DNA of 64,000 nucleotides. It comes from Brachionus plicatilis (Eukaryota; Rotifera; Eurotatoria; Ploima; Brachionidae). Shown piece after piece: positions 25,997-38,092 of this stretch; position 1 is the first letter of the stretch; every line of letters begins with the position of its first letter. The position numbers were made by a program, and so were the translations under genes. The DNA is taken from NCBI GenBank assembly GCA_010279815.1, contig QEOQ01000303.1, forward strand, positions 1,460,770 to 1,524,769. The letters run 5' to 3'. The notes under the pieces are model-generated. The model was not told the DNA's origin, made no database searches, and saw only the letters and a program-made list of their open reading frames with translations.

Positions 25997-28900
25997 ATGT
26001 CTAATTCCTGTTCTTCCACAACTTCAAACACAAGCACGCGAAAAACAAACAATACAAGCCAAAACGAAACACCATCAAATGAAGAAAACAACAAAAGTCT
26101 TAAGTCTTGCGAAACTTTAACAGGTAAAATTTAACAAAAATTTAATAAAACAAAAATTGTGCTGTCAAACAAATAAATTATTTTAAAGATATTTGCTCGT
26201 CAGATAACATTGCCGAAGTAGACGTCATAAGTTTATTAGACGAGAAACTACCTAAATACAAACTCAGAGCTGACACAATCTTTTCACATAGTAACTGCGA
26301 TTGGATCAAAGCTCCCTTGTATATCGACCAAAACGAATTAGCTGAATTAACTAACGAACAAATCGCTTTCACTCTTGATTACTTTAGTGAGTATTGATTG
26401 ACCCAAATGATGCCCATTGCTTTTAAGTCTATTATTTATTTAATTAAATTAGCCTTCTTTGAGCAAAAGTAAAATAGCAAAAAAAATTAAGATTTCATTA
26501 TGAAATACAAAAATAAACTAAGTAAACTGAAAAAAACAAAAAAAAAAAATTGTTGACTTATTTAATTGGTTTCGGATACTATTTATTTGGATGAAACAAA
26601 CTTTGTGTCAGCTAATGCTTTTTGCAGAACGAGCTTTAGAGCTAAACCAAAAAAGTTGTTTCAATTTCAAGTTTTTGTTTTGCTCTTTTGTTCCAATATT
26701 ACCAAAAAACCATTTAAATGAGTTCTATGGTACTTGACTTTTAAATTATCCAGACACAACCTAATCCAACCAGAAATTCTATCATTTATGATTAGGCCAT
26801 TTTTTTTTAGAAAAAGTTTTTCCAAAGGTTACTTATCATTCAGGAGTTTTGCTCTCTGCCTACATTAAATTTTATGTGAACGTTAATTTCCATTTACATA
26901 AAACACTTTTTATTTTCTAATTTTCACGCATTTTATGGCATATTGAAGCTCATGATCAAATGTAAATTTCAAATTATAATTTTTTAAATTTTGATATAAA
27001 TAAAAATATATTTTTATCAATTTTTTAACAACAAGTGATTAAACTTTTTTAAAAATGATTTTTTTAATCTTAAATTAGATAGAAAACTATATGGATTTTT
27101 ATTAGAGGTAAAAATAAAATCTTAATCAATATTTTAAATATTTGCGATACAAAATTTAATTTTGTTTCGCCGTAATATATTTTAATTAATATTAAAATAC
27201 CATTTAAAGCTATAATTTGGATACCTTAATGTGAATTTTAAATTTGTAATTAAAGTTTTCAAAAAAAGATCCCAAAAGAATCAATTAAAGATTAATTAAA
27301 AATAAAGATTTTTTTTTAAATTAAAACAATAAACATCTTATGATTAATTTAAAAACAATTAAAAAAAGCTAATTTCTTTATTTTTTTTAAGATTTTAATC
27401 AATTAAATTTTGATTATTTAATCATGATCATGAACTTCAAATTGCTGCATTTTATGAGTATTTATTTATTTATTTCAATAAATAATGTTCAATATAGTAA
27501 AATAAAGTATCGAAAACATGGCATAAAAAATAAATAATATTTTATGAGTATTGAATACATAAAATATACACTAATTAATTATTCAATTTCTTGGCTATAT
27601 TCTTTTTTAAAGACATATTTGTTTTTTGAGGAATTTAAAATCGATAAATTTTCTAACCTAAATGTGATTCTCAGTCAATATTTTTTCAAGTGTTAATTTT
27701 TTATTTTTCGAAATGCAAAGCTTTAAATGCATAAAATGGTTTATTTTTATTTAGTGTGCACTGGCAATGTGCCTTTTTTTTGTATGAAAATTGGAAAACA
27801 TAGGCTTCAAACTTTCAAAAAATTAAGCATTTTTTTTCTTTACTTCGCAACAATCTTTATAATTTATAGGCACTTATTTTAAGGAGAAATTTTTTTTCTT
27901 AAAATAAATGCCTTAAATTGTAGCTTTTTTAAGTTCGTAAGCAATTTTAAATCTTGACCTAGAATATTCCAATCTATCAAATTGAATAATAATCTTCTCT
28001 CGAATATAAAACTGGTTTATTTATTTATTACTTCACTTTAAAAAAGAGAAAAAATAAAAATTATTTTTCTCTGTTTTTGTCAACTTTATTGGGTGGTTAA
28101 ATAGAAAATAAGTGACATAAAATTTGACTCTTAAGTACAGACATTTGTTTGACATTGAATATCGTTTAGTCCTATACCTTGATCGAATAGCCCATGTTTG
28201 TCTTACAGAACAGTTTTCTGTAAGCTTAAAAAAATCTTGACTACAATTTTTTTTAACTAAAAACCAAATTTTGCTTAAAATAATTGTTCAATGATTTAGC
28301 CATTTAAGATTGCTAAGTTGTAGTTTTGTTAGGTGTTTTAATACTTATGGCCCTAAATATCAGGTTTTGGCTCTTTGTTTTTTTTTTGTTATCTATCATA
28401 TATATCTAAACACCAATTGCATAACTATTAATCTTCCCCACACTGAATATTTATTTCTTATTCAATCCTTTAGAGTTTAATCAAAGTGTTTGGTTCAATT
28501 TTGTTCAGGAATTTAAGCATCATTAAATTTTTTTGTTCGATCAATATTTCTGAAAGTATTCCAAGTTTTGACTCTTAATTTGAGTAGAGCAATAAAAAAG
28601 TTGTTTTATGATAAAAATGTATTTTTTTGAGATTTAAACATTTCTAAATGAAAAATAGTTTAATTCAAGTTTATTAAGTCAAATGATATTTGCGATGATG
28701 ATTGCTTCGATAACATTTAGAAGATTGTTGAGATTAGGACACAAATAAAATGTTTTTTTTTTGCTTTTTTTTTCGAGTATAAACTTTTCGAAAAAAATCC
28801 CAATTAATTAATTCTTTGACAAAAAATATTTTGTTTAAAAATATTAAAAAGGTTATTTTTTGGACTAGAAATGTAGCATTGATTATTAATGATGTAAATG

Positions 28901-31900
28901 ATTGCCATAGTTCAAATTAATTTTTATTTTTGATTTTTTATTTGTTCCTTTGCTAAAATAGTTTAAAAATATTATCTTTTTTTTTTTTTTTTTAAATTAT
29001 TTCATAATCAAGTATTCGATCATATTGTAATTATGTAAAAAATCTTAAATCATAGTTTTTGATATCAACGCTCCACTAAGATTATATCAAAGCCAAATTA
29101 CACAAAATTTTACGTCACTATGCTTATCTAAAAATTAAAATACTTTGTGTTGTTGTCTTTTTTTTTTAAACTTCAATGGGAAATATTAAAACTCATTTTC
29201 TTAATCCCAATAATAAACCCCAACAATTTTTTTAACAAGCTTTTTTCTTTCATATCTATAATAAGGTGTTCATGTACTTTTCTTTTTTTTCTAGTTCAAA
29301 GTGGATACAGAGTTAGCCAAATGACAAAAACTTATTATGATATTGAAGCAGTTACCAAATTGTTAGATGAAAAAGAACGAGATTTAGAGCTGGCTGCTAC
29401 CATTGGCAAGCAATTGTTGGAAAAAGACCAACAATTAGAGGAGAAAATTGAGTTTTTAGAGCAAGAACTAGTTAAAACTAACGATATGGTGAACCAGTTG
29501 AAATATGAAATACAAATCAAAGATAATTTATTAAAGAGCTTCATAGATTCAGAACAAGATGTTATTTTGGAAGAAAGCTCAGCAGAATATATGAAAGCAT
29601 CAAATAATGAACACATTTTTACATCCAAACGCATAAACGAAATTAATTTTGAAACATTGAACGAGTACAAGAGAAAGATAGAGTATCTTGAGGAGGAAAA
29701 TGATCAATTGAGAAATAAAGCTGATTACTTCGAAAAAGAAACAGCCGATTTGGAATTCAAAGAATCTAGTCTCATTACTAATTGTTTTAAAGAAATCGAA
29801 GAATCTCAAGAAGCCTTAAGAAACACTCAAAACGAGCTTAAAAACAAAACAAACGAATGTTTCAATCAACAAGAAGAAATTAATAGTCTATTTGGACAAG
29901 TAAATATTTTGAAAATTTTAATTTTTTTTTTTAATTCTAAACTCAAAACTGGTGCTGTGAAAAAAGTGGTAAAAAATTGAATAAGTTTTTTTCTAAAAAT
30001 TTTAAATTAGTTTGGTGAATGCAACATGGTGCAACATTTAAAGTTGCATCAACTGTTAAAGTCTGCTAATCATGTGCAAAATCTCTGCAAAACGAACTGC
30101 GCTTTAACACATTGAATTCTAATTTCTGCTAAATTTGCAGAGTTTTGCAGAACTTTGAAAGTTGCACAATGTCGTAATCACGAAACTAATTTTAAACTTG
30201 TAGAAAAAAGTTTTTCATTTTTTTTTTATTTTTTTCTGTTCTTTTCACAAAAATTTCAAAACTGGTCTCAGGCATTGTCAATTTTTGAACAAAAATTGTA
30301 AAAACAAAAATATTTTTTGTTTCAAAAGGCATAATTTGTTTCTGTAATTTAATTCACCTAAATTCAGCTTCTGCAAATACTCTGCAATGTAATTTTGATA
30401 CAAAAACTATGTGTGGGCTTTTTTAGAAATTTTTACTCAGATCGTAATTAATTGGTAAATCAAATGTATCAACTGATGACATTTACAGAGCCTATGTTGG
30501 TCTCTAGAAAAAAGTTTTAGGGTTTATTTTAATTTTAGTCGGGGATCTATCAAAACATTGAAAAAAATATATATACAAGGCAAAAAATATAGAATAGAAT
30601 ATTTTAAACTAAAAATCTTACTCTTTAATATAATTTATTAATTATCTAAAAATAAACAAGCAATACCATTAATATGTAATTCAATTGTTTTTGATTCCTA
30701 TTGTGAAACAATTTTTTTTGATTTTTTTATAATTGAGATTAAATTTTTGTTGTTGTTTTTAATCAATTCTTGAAAAAAAAAAATTAAAAAAAAAAAGATG
30801 CGTGTGCTTTTACAAAAAAATTTTATTTTTTTGGCAATTCTACTTATTTTTTTTTCTATGTTTTAATATATCTCCATTTTAGTCTTAAAATTTCAAGCAT
30901 AGAAACTCATCATAGTCTAATCTAATATCAAGAAAATATTCTTTAAGCCCTATTTTTCATTTTTTATACAAATTTCATTGTAAATTTCTAAAACAATTTG
31001 TAAATTCATTGGTCTTTCAAAAATATATGATGAAAAAAAAAAAACAATTCTATATGTTTACAGATTTTTCATTTAATTTAGTTGTTTACAGCAATCGGTT
31101 TAGTAAACTCCTGAAACAAATAAATTTAAATTTAAATTTAAATTTAAATTTTTATTTATGCAGCTTTGATTGTCTCCATGACATCTCTGGCTATAAAATC
31201 GATAATTTTTATCTGCTTGCATCACACTTTAAGTTTTATCTCATTAAAAATTTATCTGAATGTTTTCCCAATTTTTTTCCATTTTAAATAAATTTTAATT
31301 TACTAATGTCTCATTTAAAATATATAGACTTAACATAATTTTCAGCCATAGGAAATTCCTTATAGTTAACAACATAGATTCCACATAGTACCACTTTGAA
31401 GCCCAAAATTTGAGTCTGAGTTTTCAATGTTGATGCCTCACATGTATTGACAGATACATCTAAGATAGTATTTTACAGCGTCAACATAAACAAGAGAACT
31501 AAGCATGAAATGTAAAATAAATTGGAATTAATTATTTGGCGTTTAATTATTTTTAAACAGAATCTAAAAAAAAATCATTACTTTTGAAAAAAATTTTAAA
31601 TTATTTTTTTATTTTATTAAAATAATAGTAATGGGTGCACTCCGGGCATTGTGAATTTTGGAACATTGAAAAAGAACAAATATTTTAAAATTAAATAAAT
31701 TTATTACTATCAGTCTAAAAATTGTTCTGCAAAATGTATCAGCTGATAAACTTTGTACCACCCAAATTAAGTCTCTCCAATAACTCTGCAATTAATTTTA
31801 ATAATTTTCTAATACATTTAGTGCTTTGCAGACCTACAGAGTTTGTTCAGAGACTTAATTTGGGTGGTACACAGTTTGTATCAGCTCATACATTTTGCAA

Positions 31901-34900
31901 AACAATTTTTAGACTCATAGTAAAAAAATTTTTTACTTTTTAAATTTTTTGTTCATTATCTATGTTCCAAAATTGACAATTCCCGCGTAGTTTGATATGG
32001 CAATTAACCTTCTTTTCACTGCTGTGTTGAGTAGTTTTGACAATAAAATAAAAATGAACGAAAATTTGAAACTGTTATAAGACCAACAAATGAAATTTTT
32101 TTTTGTTCGAGAATCACTTGAGAATGAATAAATTTTAAATAATGAATTTTGATATTTGATCATTTATGGTTAATGATGAAAATACATTTTTATGTTCAAT
32201 TTCAAACTGATTGATTTTTAATCGCATATATATTAGACTCAAATAAACAGACTAATCTGTTCTATTTTTATACTGTTTTGGTAGAAAAAAGGCAAAGAAT
32301 GGTATATTAGAGAATAAACTTTTTAACTATTTCTATGTGTAAAAATAATTTCTTTAAGTAACTTTTAGTTTTTTAATTAAAATTAAATTTTCAAATTATG
32401 CAACATTTTTATCATGTTCATATTAATTGGTAATTTTTCAGAAATTTTGCTGAATTCATTTAAACACGACAATTGATTTTAAACTTGATTTATTTACTTT
32501 AGTCAAATTTATAATTAGCTTTTGGAAAATGATAGTGAGGTTACAATTTGCTTGCAATTTTATTGTTTAAAATTTTATTTATTTATTTAAAAAATAATTT
32601 AGGCGAAGCCTTGGCCGGTTGGAATGGAGACTTAGTCCTTCCTTTCAGCCACATGATTGAATTTTGATACCACATAATGTAAAAAAAAATAATACAATTT
32701 TTTTGAAAAAAGTTAAATTAGTTTTAGTTTTGTTTTTAAATTTTCCTTAATATGTTAAATGATTATTGTTTAAAATGAATTAGTAATAAAGCTAATTAAA
32801 TAAAATGTAAATTTAATTAATTATTGATCTTAAAATATGTTATTCTTATAAAATAATTTATCTAAATTGGACTAATAAAAGATATTTCGGCTTACTTTAA
32901 ATTTTATCATAAAAAAATTTCAATTTTGAAATATTATCAATCAATTATCAATTAAAGTCGATTGACATTACTTTTTTGTTTATTTTTTTTATTTTGATTT
33001 TTGGAAGGAAATAATCCAAGCCAAAAATGTTCTGTAAATGGTAGCTACTGATTCACCATCTGTAAAGTTGAGCTTAAACATCCCATCTCACTTAACCTTT
33101 TACCTTTTTTTTTCTTTTTTTTACTTCTCCTGAAGGAGGTTAATTATATTCAAAAAATAATTAAGAGTGATTAAGAGTCAAGAGAATGAGTGCCGACATT
33201 GTGAATAAAATATGAAAGTCCAAAGAAGCTCTTCTGAACCTCTTTGAACTTTTCAATTGGACATGAGTTTAAGTTTAGATTCGATTTAATAGTAATATTC
33301 AGATTTTTGATCGAGTTAGTTTTATTGAGATAAAATTCTGACTTAAATAGTTAAGGATTAAAATTTACTTTATGAAACTTTAAGAGATTAAATTTATTCT
33401 CCATTTTGTACTAAATTGGCCACAAATGTTCAAAAGTCTTTGAAGATGAGAGTCATTTAAGCTACTGAGGATAATGTCATCAGCAAAAATTATTATTGAA
33501 ACATAAATATTATTAAATTGAGCACCAATTTCCTGTTTTATACAATCTTCAATTAGATCGTCAATGAAGATGTTGAATAGGAAAGAAGAGAGTAACCTAG
33601 TCTGCTTAACACCAGATTCAATTTTGAAAGGTGCAGAATTAAGTTGATCAGAAAGGTACACAACAGCTAAGGATGAGTCATAGTAAATTTTGAGAAGTAC
33701 CCAGTCTGAAATATGTAATTAAGTAAGGAGTTTACAATAGAGACCATCTCGCCAAACCTTGTCAAAGGCCTTCTCGGCGTCAAGAGAAGCTACTCTGCAA
33801 CCTTATCCTTGATTAAACGTCATTATCCGAATTTATTGATATGTTATTTAAAAATAAAAATTTATTATTAATGACATGTAATTAAATGTGAACAAATTTA
33901 AAAATTATTTAAAATACTTTCAGCTTTTATGAAATTTAATTGTGGAAATTTAATTATGTTTTAAATCTAAATGTCATTAAAACTGGATGTATTTTTTTAA
34001 CAAAAGTTTACCTATTCCTTTTTTAATACATGTCATATAAATTGAACATTGCTCTTTTTAAAATCACTGTTCATTTTTTACTGTCATGTCACTAAATTCG
34101 GATAATTACGTTACATAATTTAAAATAGCTTTTTATATTTTTTTGTTAATCTCATTCTTTGAATATTTAATCTAAAATAAAAACTTTTGTGGTAATTATA
34201 TAAAAAAAGAAAATTTATTTTAATATTTTAATTTTCTAAAAATAATTGTTTATTTAAAAAAAAAAGGAAAATAAACAGTACAAACTTCCTTCTTTTGTAT
34301 TCTATTTTATTTTATTTTTAACTTGGCCGAATATGGCGTTATTTTATGAAAAAAAAAATAATAATTATAATAATATTTTGTTTTTGTTTGTTGTGCCAAA
34401 ATTCACAATGCCTGACTTTTGGACAAATAAATTGTTTTTAATTTACTGAACAATTTAATGTTTAGTAATTGCATTTATCTTTCAAATAAAATTAAGCTAA
34501 ATAAAATTTTCGATTTAACTTTTTGAATAATTGTAAAAAAAAAAAATTTAAATTTAAAAAAATTTTATATTAAGAAAAAAATGAAAAAAAAGAATTAATG
34601 AAAGAAAAAAATAATTTTTTTTTCAAAGATATTCGAATTACAATCGAGAGTAAAATGTTTGACAAGAGACAATTTGGATCTTCAGTCCATTTACGAATCA
34701 TCAAAAGCCAACTTACTCGAACAAGTTTGTCATCTAAAAGAAAAGTACAATGAATGCATTCAAATGCTCAATAAAAGCCAAGAGGAAATAAGCGTCCTAA
34801 AACGAAAAGCTTCACGCAGAAAGGCCAACGTCAATTTTTCGATAAAAACTTCATCCACTGTCGATACCTCGCTGATAGATTCATTTCATTGCGTCAAAGA

Positions 34901-36212
34901 TGACGACGACCTAGAGTCAAGTTTTGTATACAAGCCAAGGAATAAAATTTTCTCGCCCTTTATGCCAACTAACCAAACAGTTAACAACAGTTCTTTTGCT
35001 GCAGAAGTGTTCTCGACCATTAGCCGCAACCATAGAGAGCATTTTATGAGCCAACAAATATCCCAGTCAAATAATCTAATAAAAAAAGTCAAACAAAATT
35101 TAATAAAATCAGTGCCGGGCACAAGTACCAGCGAAAGTTGCTTTCAATCAGAAGACGAGAACACAACAATGCCTCAGTATTTGAATTGTCCAACTCCGGA
35201 CAGCATACTCTCTACTGGATCTGCTTCAATCTATTCGAATATTTGGCGATCAAATTCACTGCTCCATCCTGACAAGCTTCAAATTGTCAAGCCAATCGAA
35301 GGATCCACAACGCTGCAACATTGGCAATATCTGGCAACGCCCAATCTAGCATGCTTATTTGAAAACAGACCAGGCATTTCGGTCAAAGGCAACTCTTCTG
35401 AAACTGGCTCTGATACCAAAGAGGACGACAACGACAGCCTTCTGGATGAGTTTGACTTTGATAATGAGGATTTTGATTATTATGAATTGGGCAGCAAAGA
35501 CACCACTGTCAAAGATCGAGTTCTGTCACCTTCAAAGCTTCAATTATTGACCAGACTGCTTGAAAACGAAGAAAGAATTCAAAATAATTGCGAGCCCGAG
35601 CTCAACAACAAACAACAAACTCCCGGAGTTTTTGGATTATTTAAAACTATGTTTTTCAACCCCATTCACGATGAACAAAAGCTCAAAGGTGAATTTAAAG
35701 GTGAATTTAAAGGTGAATTTTCAGACCCTGACACTCCGCCTTCCTCTCCCATCAACTTGCCAAACAACAACCCATTTTCCAAAATATTTGATTCCATTTC
35801 TAGTTATTTCAAAACTGCGCCCACCCCACCAGCAACTCCCAATAACGAGTTAGCAGACGAAGAAGCGAACCAAAATAGTGAATATGAACTTGGCTTTGGC
35901 TTTTTTGACCAAATTGTCAAAAAGCTAAAGGGATTTAATCAAAAAAATGAAAAAAATGAGCGCAAAAATAATCAAGAATTGACTGAGATTGAAGAAGAAA
36001 AAAATAAATGCAAGACGCCTCCGCCTTCTCCGTCCAGATTTAGTCCGCCTGCGCCAAATTTACAAGATGAAGCTTACACCGAAGAAGATTTGAAAAAAAG
36101 TGCATTTGCTACTGTCACTAAATTAAATCCTTTTCTGAACCAACAAGTCGACTTGTCCTCACTACTAACATCCCTCTCATCCCTCAAACGAAATCAAAGA
36201 ATTGGCATCTAA
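25997..36212 (+). CDS. TRAK: TRAK/milton kinesin adaptor, 4 exons, 837 aa
   Basis: Milton/TRAK proteins link mitochondria, through Miro, to kinesin-1 and dynein for transport along microtubules. Exons are 25997-26123, 26189-26386, 29295-29899 and 34629-36212. Phases fit and the total is an exact multiple of three. A Ser/Thr/Asn-rich N-terminus is followed by the HAP1 N-terminal homology domain (about 43-360). It includes EVDVISLLDEKLPKYKLRAD, QMTKTYYDIEAVTKLL, DEKERDLELAATIGKQLL, long coiled coil and LKEKYNECIQML. The milton homology block LQIVKPIEGSTTLQHWQ lies at about 526-542. The C-terminus is acidic and Pro/Ser-rich, with a short KGEF tandem repeat (about 662-676) and TPPSSP/PPSPS motifs. 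Introns 2 and 3 are 2.9 and 4.7 kb, and intron 3 holds several repeats. One TRAK locus is usual in invertebrates. Confidence 0.95.
30000..30196. repeat. Small palindromic element with TTGCAGAG core (TRAK intron 3)
   Basis: Arms 30000-30044 and 30152-30196 are inverted copies (AAATTAGTTT...GTGCAACATTTAAAGTT). The interior has AATCTCTGCAAAACG and TTTGCAGAGTTTTGCAG, a motif shared with the foldback elements at 31644, 46202 and 47404. A degenerate end of the same superfamily (GGCATTGTCAATTTTTGAAC) follows at about 30270. Confidence 0.6.
30541..30883. repeat. Dispersed repeat with GATCTATCAAAACAT termini, copy 2
   Basis: This is the inverted counterpart of 15418-15793. One end reads GGGGATCTATCAAAACAT and the other ends TCTATGTTTTAATATATCTCC, giving an imperfect terminal inverted repeat of about 25 nt. 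It is about 340 nt long without coding potential. Confidence 0.7.
31644..31984. repeat. Foldback element GGGCATTGTGAATTTTGG, about 340 bp
   Basis: It starts GGGCATTGTGAATTTTGGAAC and ends in the inverted form CCAAAATTGACAATTCCC. Arms extend inwards through CAAAATGTATCAGCTGATA and ACCACCCAAATTAAGTCTC, so it is almost a full palindrome. Related elements are at 46202-46688 and 47404-47708. It lies within TRAK intron 3. Confidence 0.75.
32575..32665 (-). repeat. LINE-type 3' tail (AGTCCTTCCTTTCAGCC family)
   Basis: Reading the minus strand, the sequence ends in AAATAAATAAATAAA after the conserved block whose plus-strand form is GCCTTGGCCGGTTGG ... ACTTAGTCCTTCCTTTCAGCC. It matches 22452-22503 at roughly 80 percent by eye. 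Confidence 0.55.
33112..33815 (-). pseudogene. LINE reverse transcriptase remnant with 3' hairpin
   Basis: On the minus strand, 33815-33730 encodes VASLDAEKAFDKVWRDGL, RT motif A with its catalytic Asp. After a stop, the open frame at 33661-33380 encodes SGVKQTRLLSSFLFNIFIDDL and SIIIFADDIILSSLND, motif C with the catalytic Asp pair. Further downstream at 33150-33112 is the CTCCTGAAGGAG hairpin, a likely 3' UTR signal, although the two parts may not belong to one copy. It is 5'-truncated, carries in-frame stops and is dead. Confidence 0.75.
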
Positions 36213-36948
36213 TCGAATAAAATTGCGTTCAAAATCGGCTTTTTTTACGAATGTAAAATTAAATTGTACATTGTTTATTAATTTTTATACACCTGGAAAT
36301 AAGTGGTAATCAAGTTTAAATTTAGTACCGATGATTGAATTTTTCCCGTTTGATGTATTCACTCAAATATGCAACTGCTGTTAAGTTAGTAAAGAGAAAA
36401 GTGAACCTGATGCTTATAACAAAAAAAGAATGTTATTCTTTTTTTTTTTTTTTATGATAATTTTTTTTTATTTAAAAAATTATAAAAATACAGTGATTCA
36501 TAAATTTTTTGAAAAAAAAATTTTGAGCTTAATTTTTTAAATTGATGAAAAAGTTTAATTTTTAATAAAGTCACTTTTAAAAATCATTTTTTTAATTCAA
36601 AATAATGAAATCATCAAAATGTTTTGAAGAATTAAATTAAAAAAATTAAATTATTAAATTATAGAAGAAATTATTTTAAAACAGCTTGAGAGATCAAATT
36701 TATTATTATTAATTTTTTTCGTTTTAATAAAATTAAATATTTTTCAAAGCTTCTACAGGAGAGTAATGTCACTAGAATTACATCCAAAAATTTAAGGGTA
36801 TTTTGAAGCTCGTTTTTTATTCAGAAAAACTTGAATAACTTTTTTACTATAAGTAATAATTAAGTTTTGACAATGAATTCGTTAATGCTGAAGTTATCAA
36901 TGATCAATTTTAGATGCTCAAAATAATTAAATCAAGTTTGAAAATTTG
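36213..36948. other. TRAK 3' side, featureless
   Basis: After the TRAK stop the text is A/T-rich, with AATAAA-type signals near 36218 and 36560. No further coding sequence is seen. The last eight bases, AAAATTTG, are the left target duplication of the next element. Confidence 0.5.
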
Positions 36949-38084
36949 TAGTGTTGGGCGGCGGCCAACTTTGGCCGGCCGGTCTACGGCCGGACTTGAA
37001 CGGCCACTTGGCCGGCCAGTTTAAACGGCCTATTTTGGCCGTGAATTTAACGACCGCATTTTAGACCGTCCGTGAATTGACCGACCGTCTGTGGACCGTT
37101 TTTAAAAAGGCTGACCTTTCCAAAGCCGGCCACAAGACAGACCGACCGTGAAATGGCCGGCCAACTATCGGCCAAAATAAAAACCGACCGTGAAGTGGCC
37201 GGCCAACTCACTGACCGACCGTGAAGTGGCCGGCCAAATTTTAGAAAACCGTGAAGTGGCCGGCCAAATTTTAGAAAACCGTGAGGTGGCCGGCCAACTA
37301 TCGGCCAAAATAAAAACCGACCGCGAAGTGGCCGGCCTACTGACGGACCGACCGTGTGGTGGCCGGCCAACTGAAAGGCCGTAAAACGGTCCAAAAAAAA
37401 ATTTTACTTGGATATTTAAAAAAAAAATTTAAAGATATTAAAAGTAGAAATTATTATTTATCAAAATTTTGGATCAGGTAATTTTTAATTATTAACCCCA
37501 AATTTTTCGATATTTTTCAAAAATCGTTAAATTTTATATATAAATTTATAATTCGGTATTTTAGACAGTTTTTTTATAAAAACGATTTTAATAAAAAAAA
37601 TTAGATACATAAAAATCGATGATGAAAATCTAATTAGTTTTAATGTTTATTTCTTTAAAATTTTTAATTTTTCTTTAATGTTTTTAAATTTTTTTAAACA
37701 TCTTAGTAAAATTTTTTTTTGACCGTTTTGTGGCCGGCCGGTCTGCACACGGTCGGCCGTTTAACGGTGTTTCAGTTGGCCGGCCACCACACGGTCGGTC
37801 AATCAGTTGGCCGGCCACTTCACGGTCGGTCAGTCAGTTGGCCGGCCACTTTACGGTCGTTTTTTTTTTAGGCCGAAGGTCGAACGGCCACCTCACGGTC
37901 TTTTAAAATTTGGCCGGCCATTTCACGGTCGGTCCGTCAGTTGGCCGCGGCTTGGCCAGCCAGGCACGGTCATTGGCCGTTAAATGGACCGGCCGTTTTT
38001 TGGCCGCTTGCACGGTCGGCCACGGTCTCGGCCATTTTTTTTTTCTGGCCGGCCACGTAGCCTCTCGACCGGCCCCCAACACTA
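36949..38084. mobile_element. Non-autonomous hAT-type foldback element, GC-rich arms, 8-bp TSD
   Basis: The element starts TAGTGTTGGGCGGC and ends in the inverted form CCCCCAACACTA. It is flanked on both sides by AAAATTTG (36941-36948 and 38085-38092), an 8-bp target duplication as hAT transposases make. The arms (about 36955-37390 and 37722-38075) are inverted to each other and built from irregular 20-40 nt units around GTGGCCGGCCAACT and CCGACCGTGAA. GGCCGGCC occurs at least 15 times. The centre of about 330 nt is ordinary A/T-rich sequence. Open frames on either strand in the arms are by-products of the repeats. It encodes no transposase. Confidence 0.85.
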
Positions 38085-38092
38085 AAAATTTG

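Noticed and set aside
31009..31287. 92-codon frame in TRAK intron 3
   Set aside because: It starts in an A-run, contains an (AAATTT)n stretch and has no motif or splice context.
37047..37394. Open frame of 115 codons (minus) and partner frames on the + strand at 37190 and 37910
   Set aside because: They lie in the GC-rich repeat arms; the frames repeat the same words and are by-products of stop-poor GC sequence, not genes.
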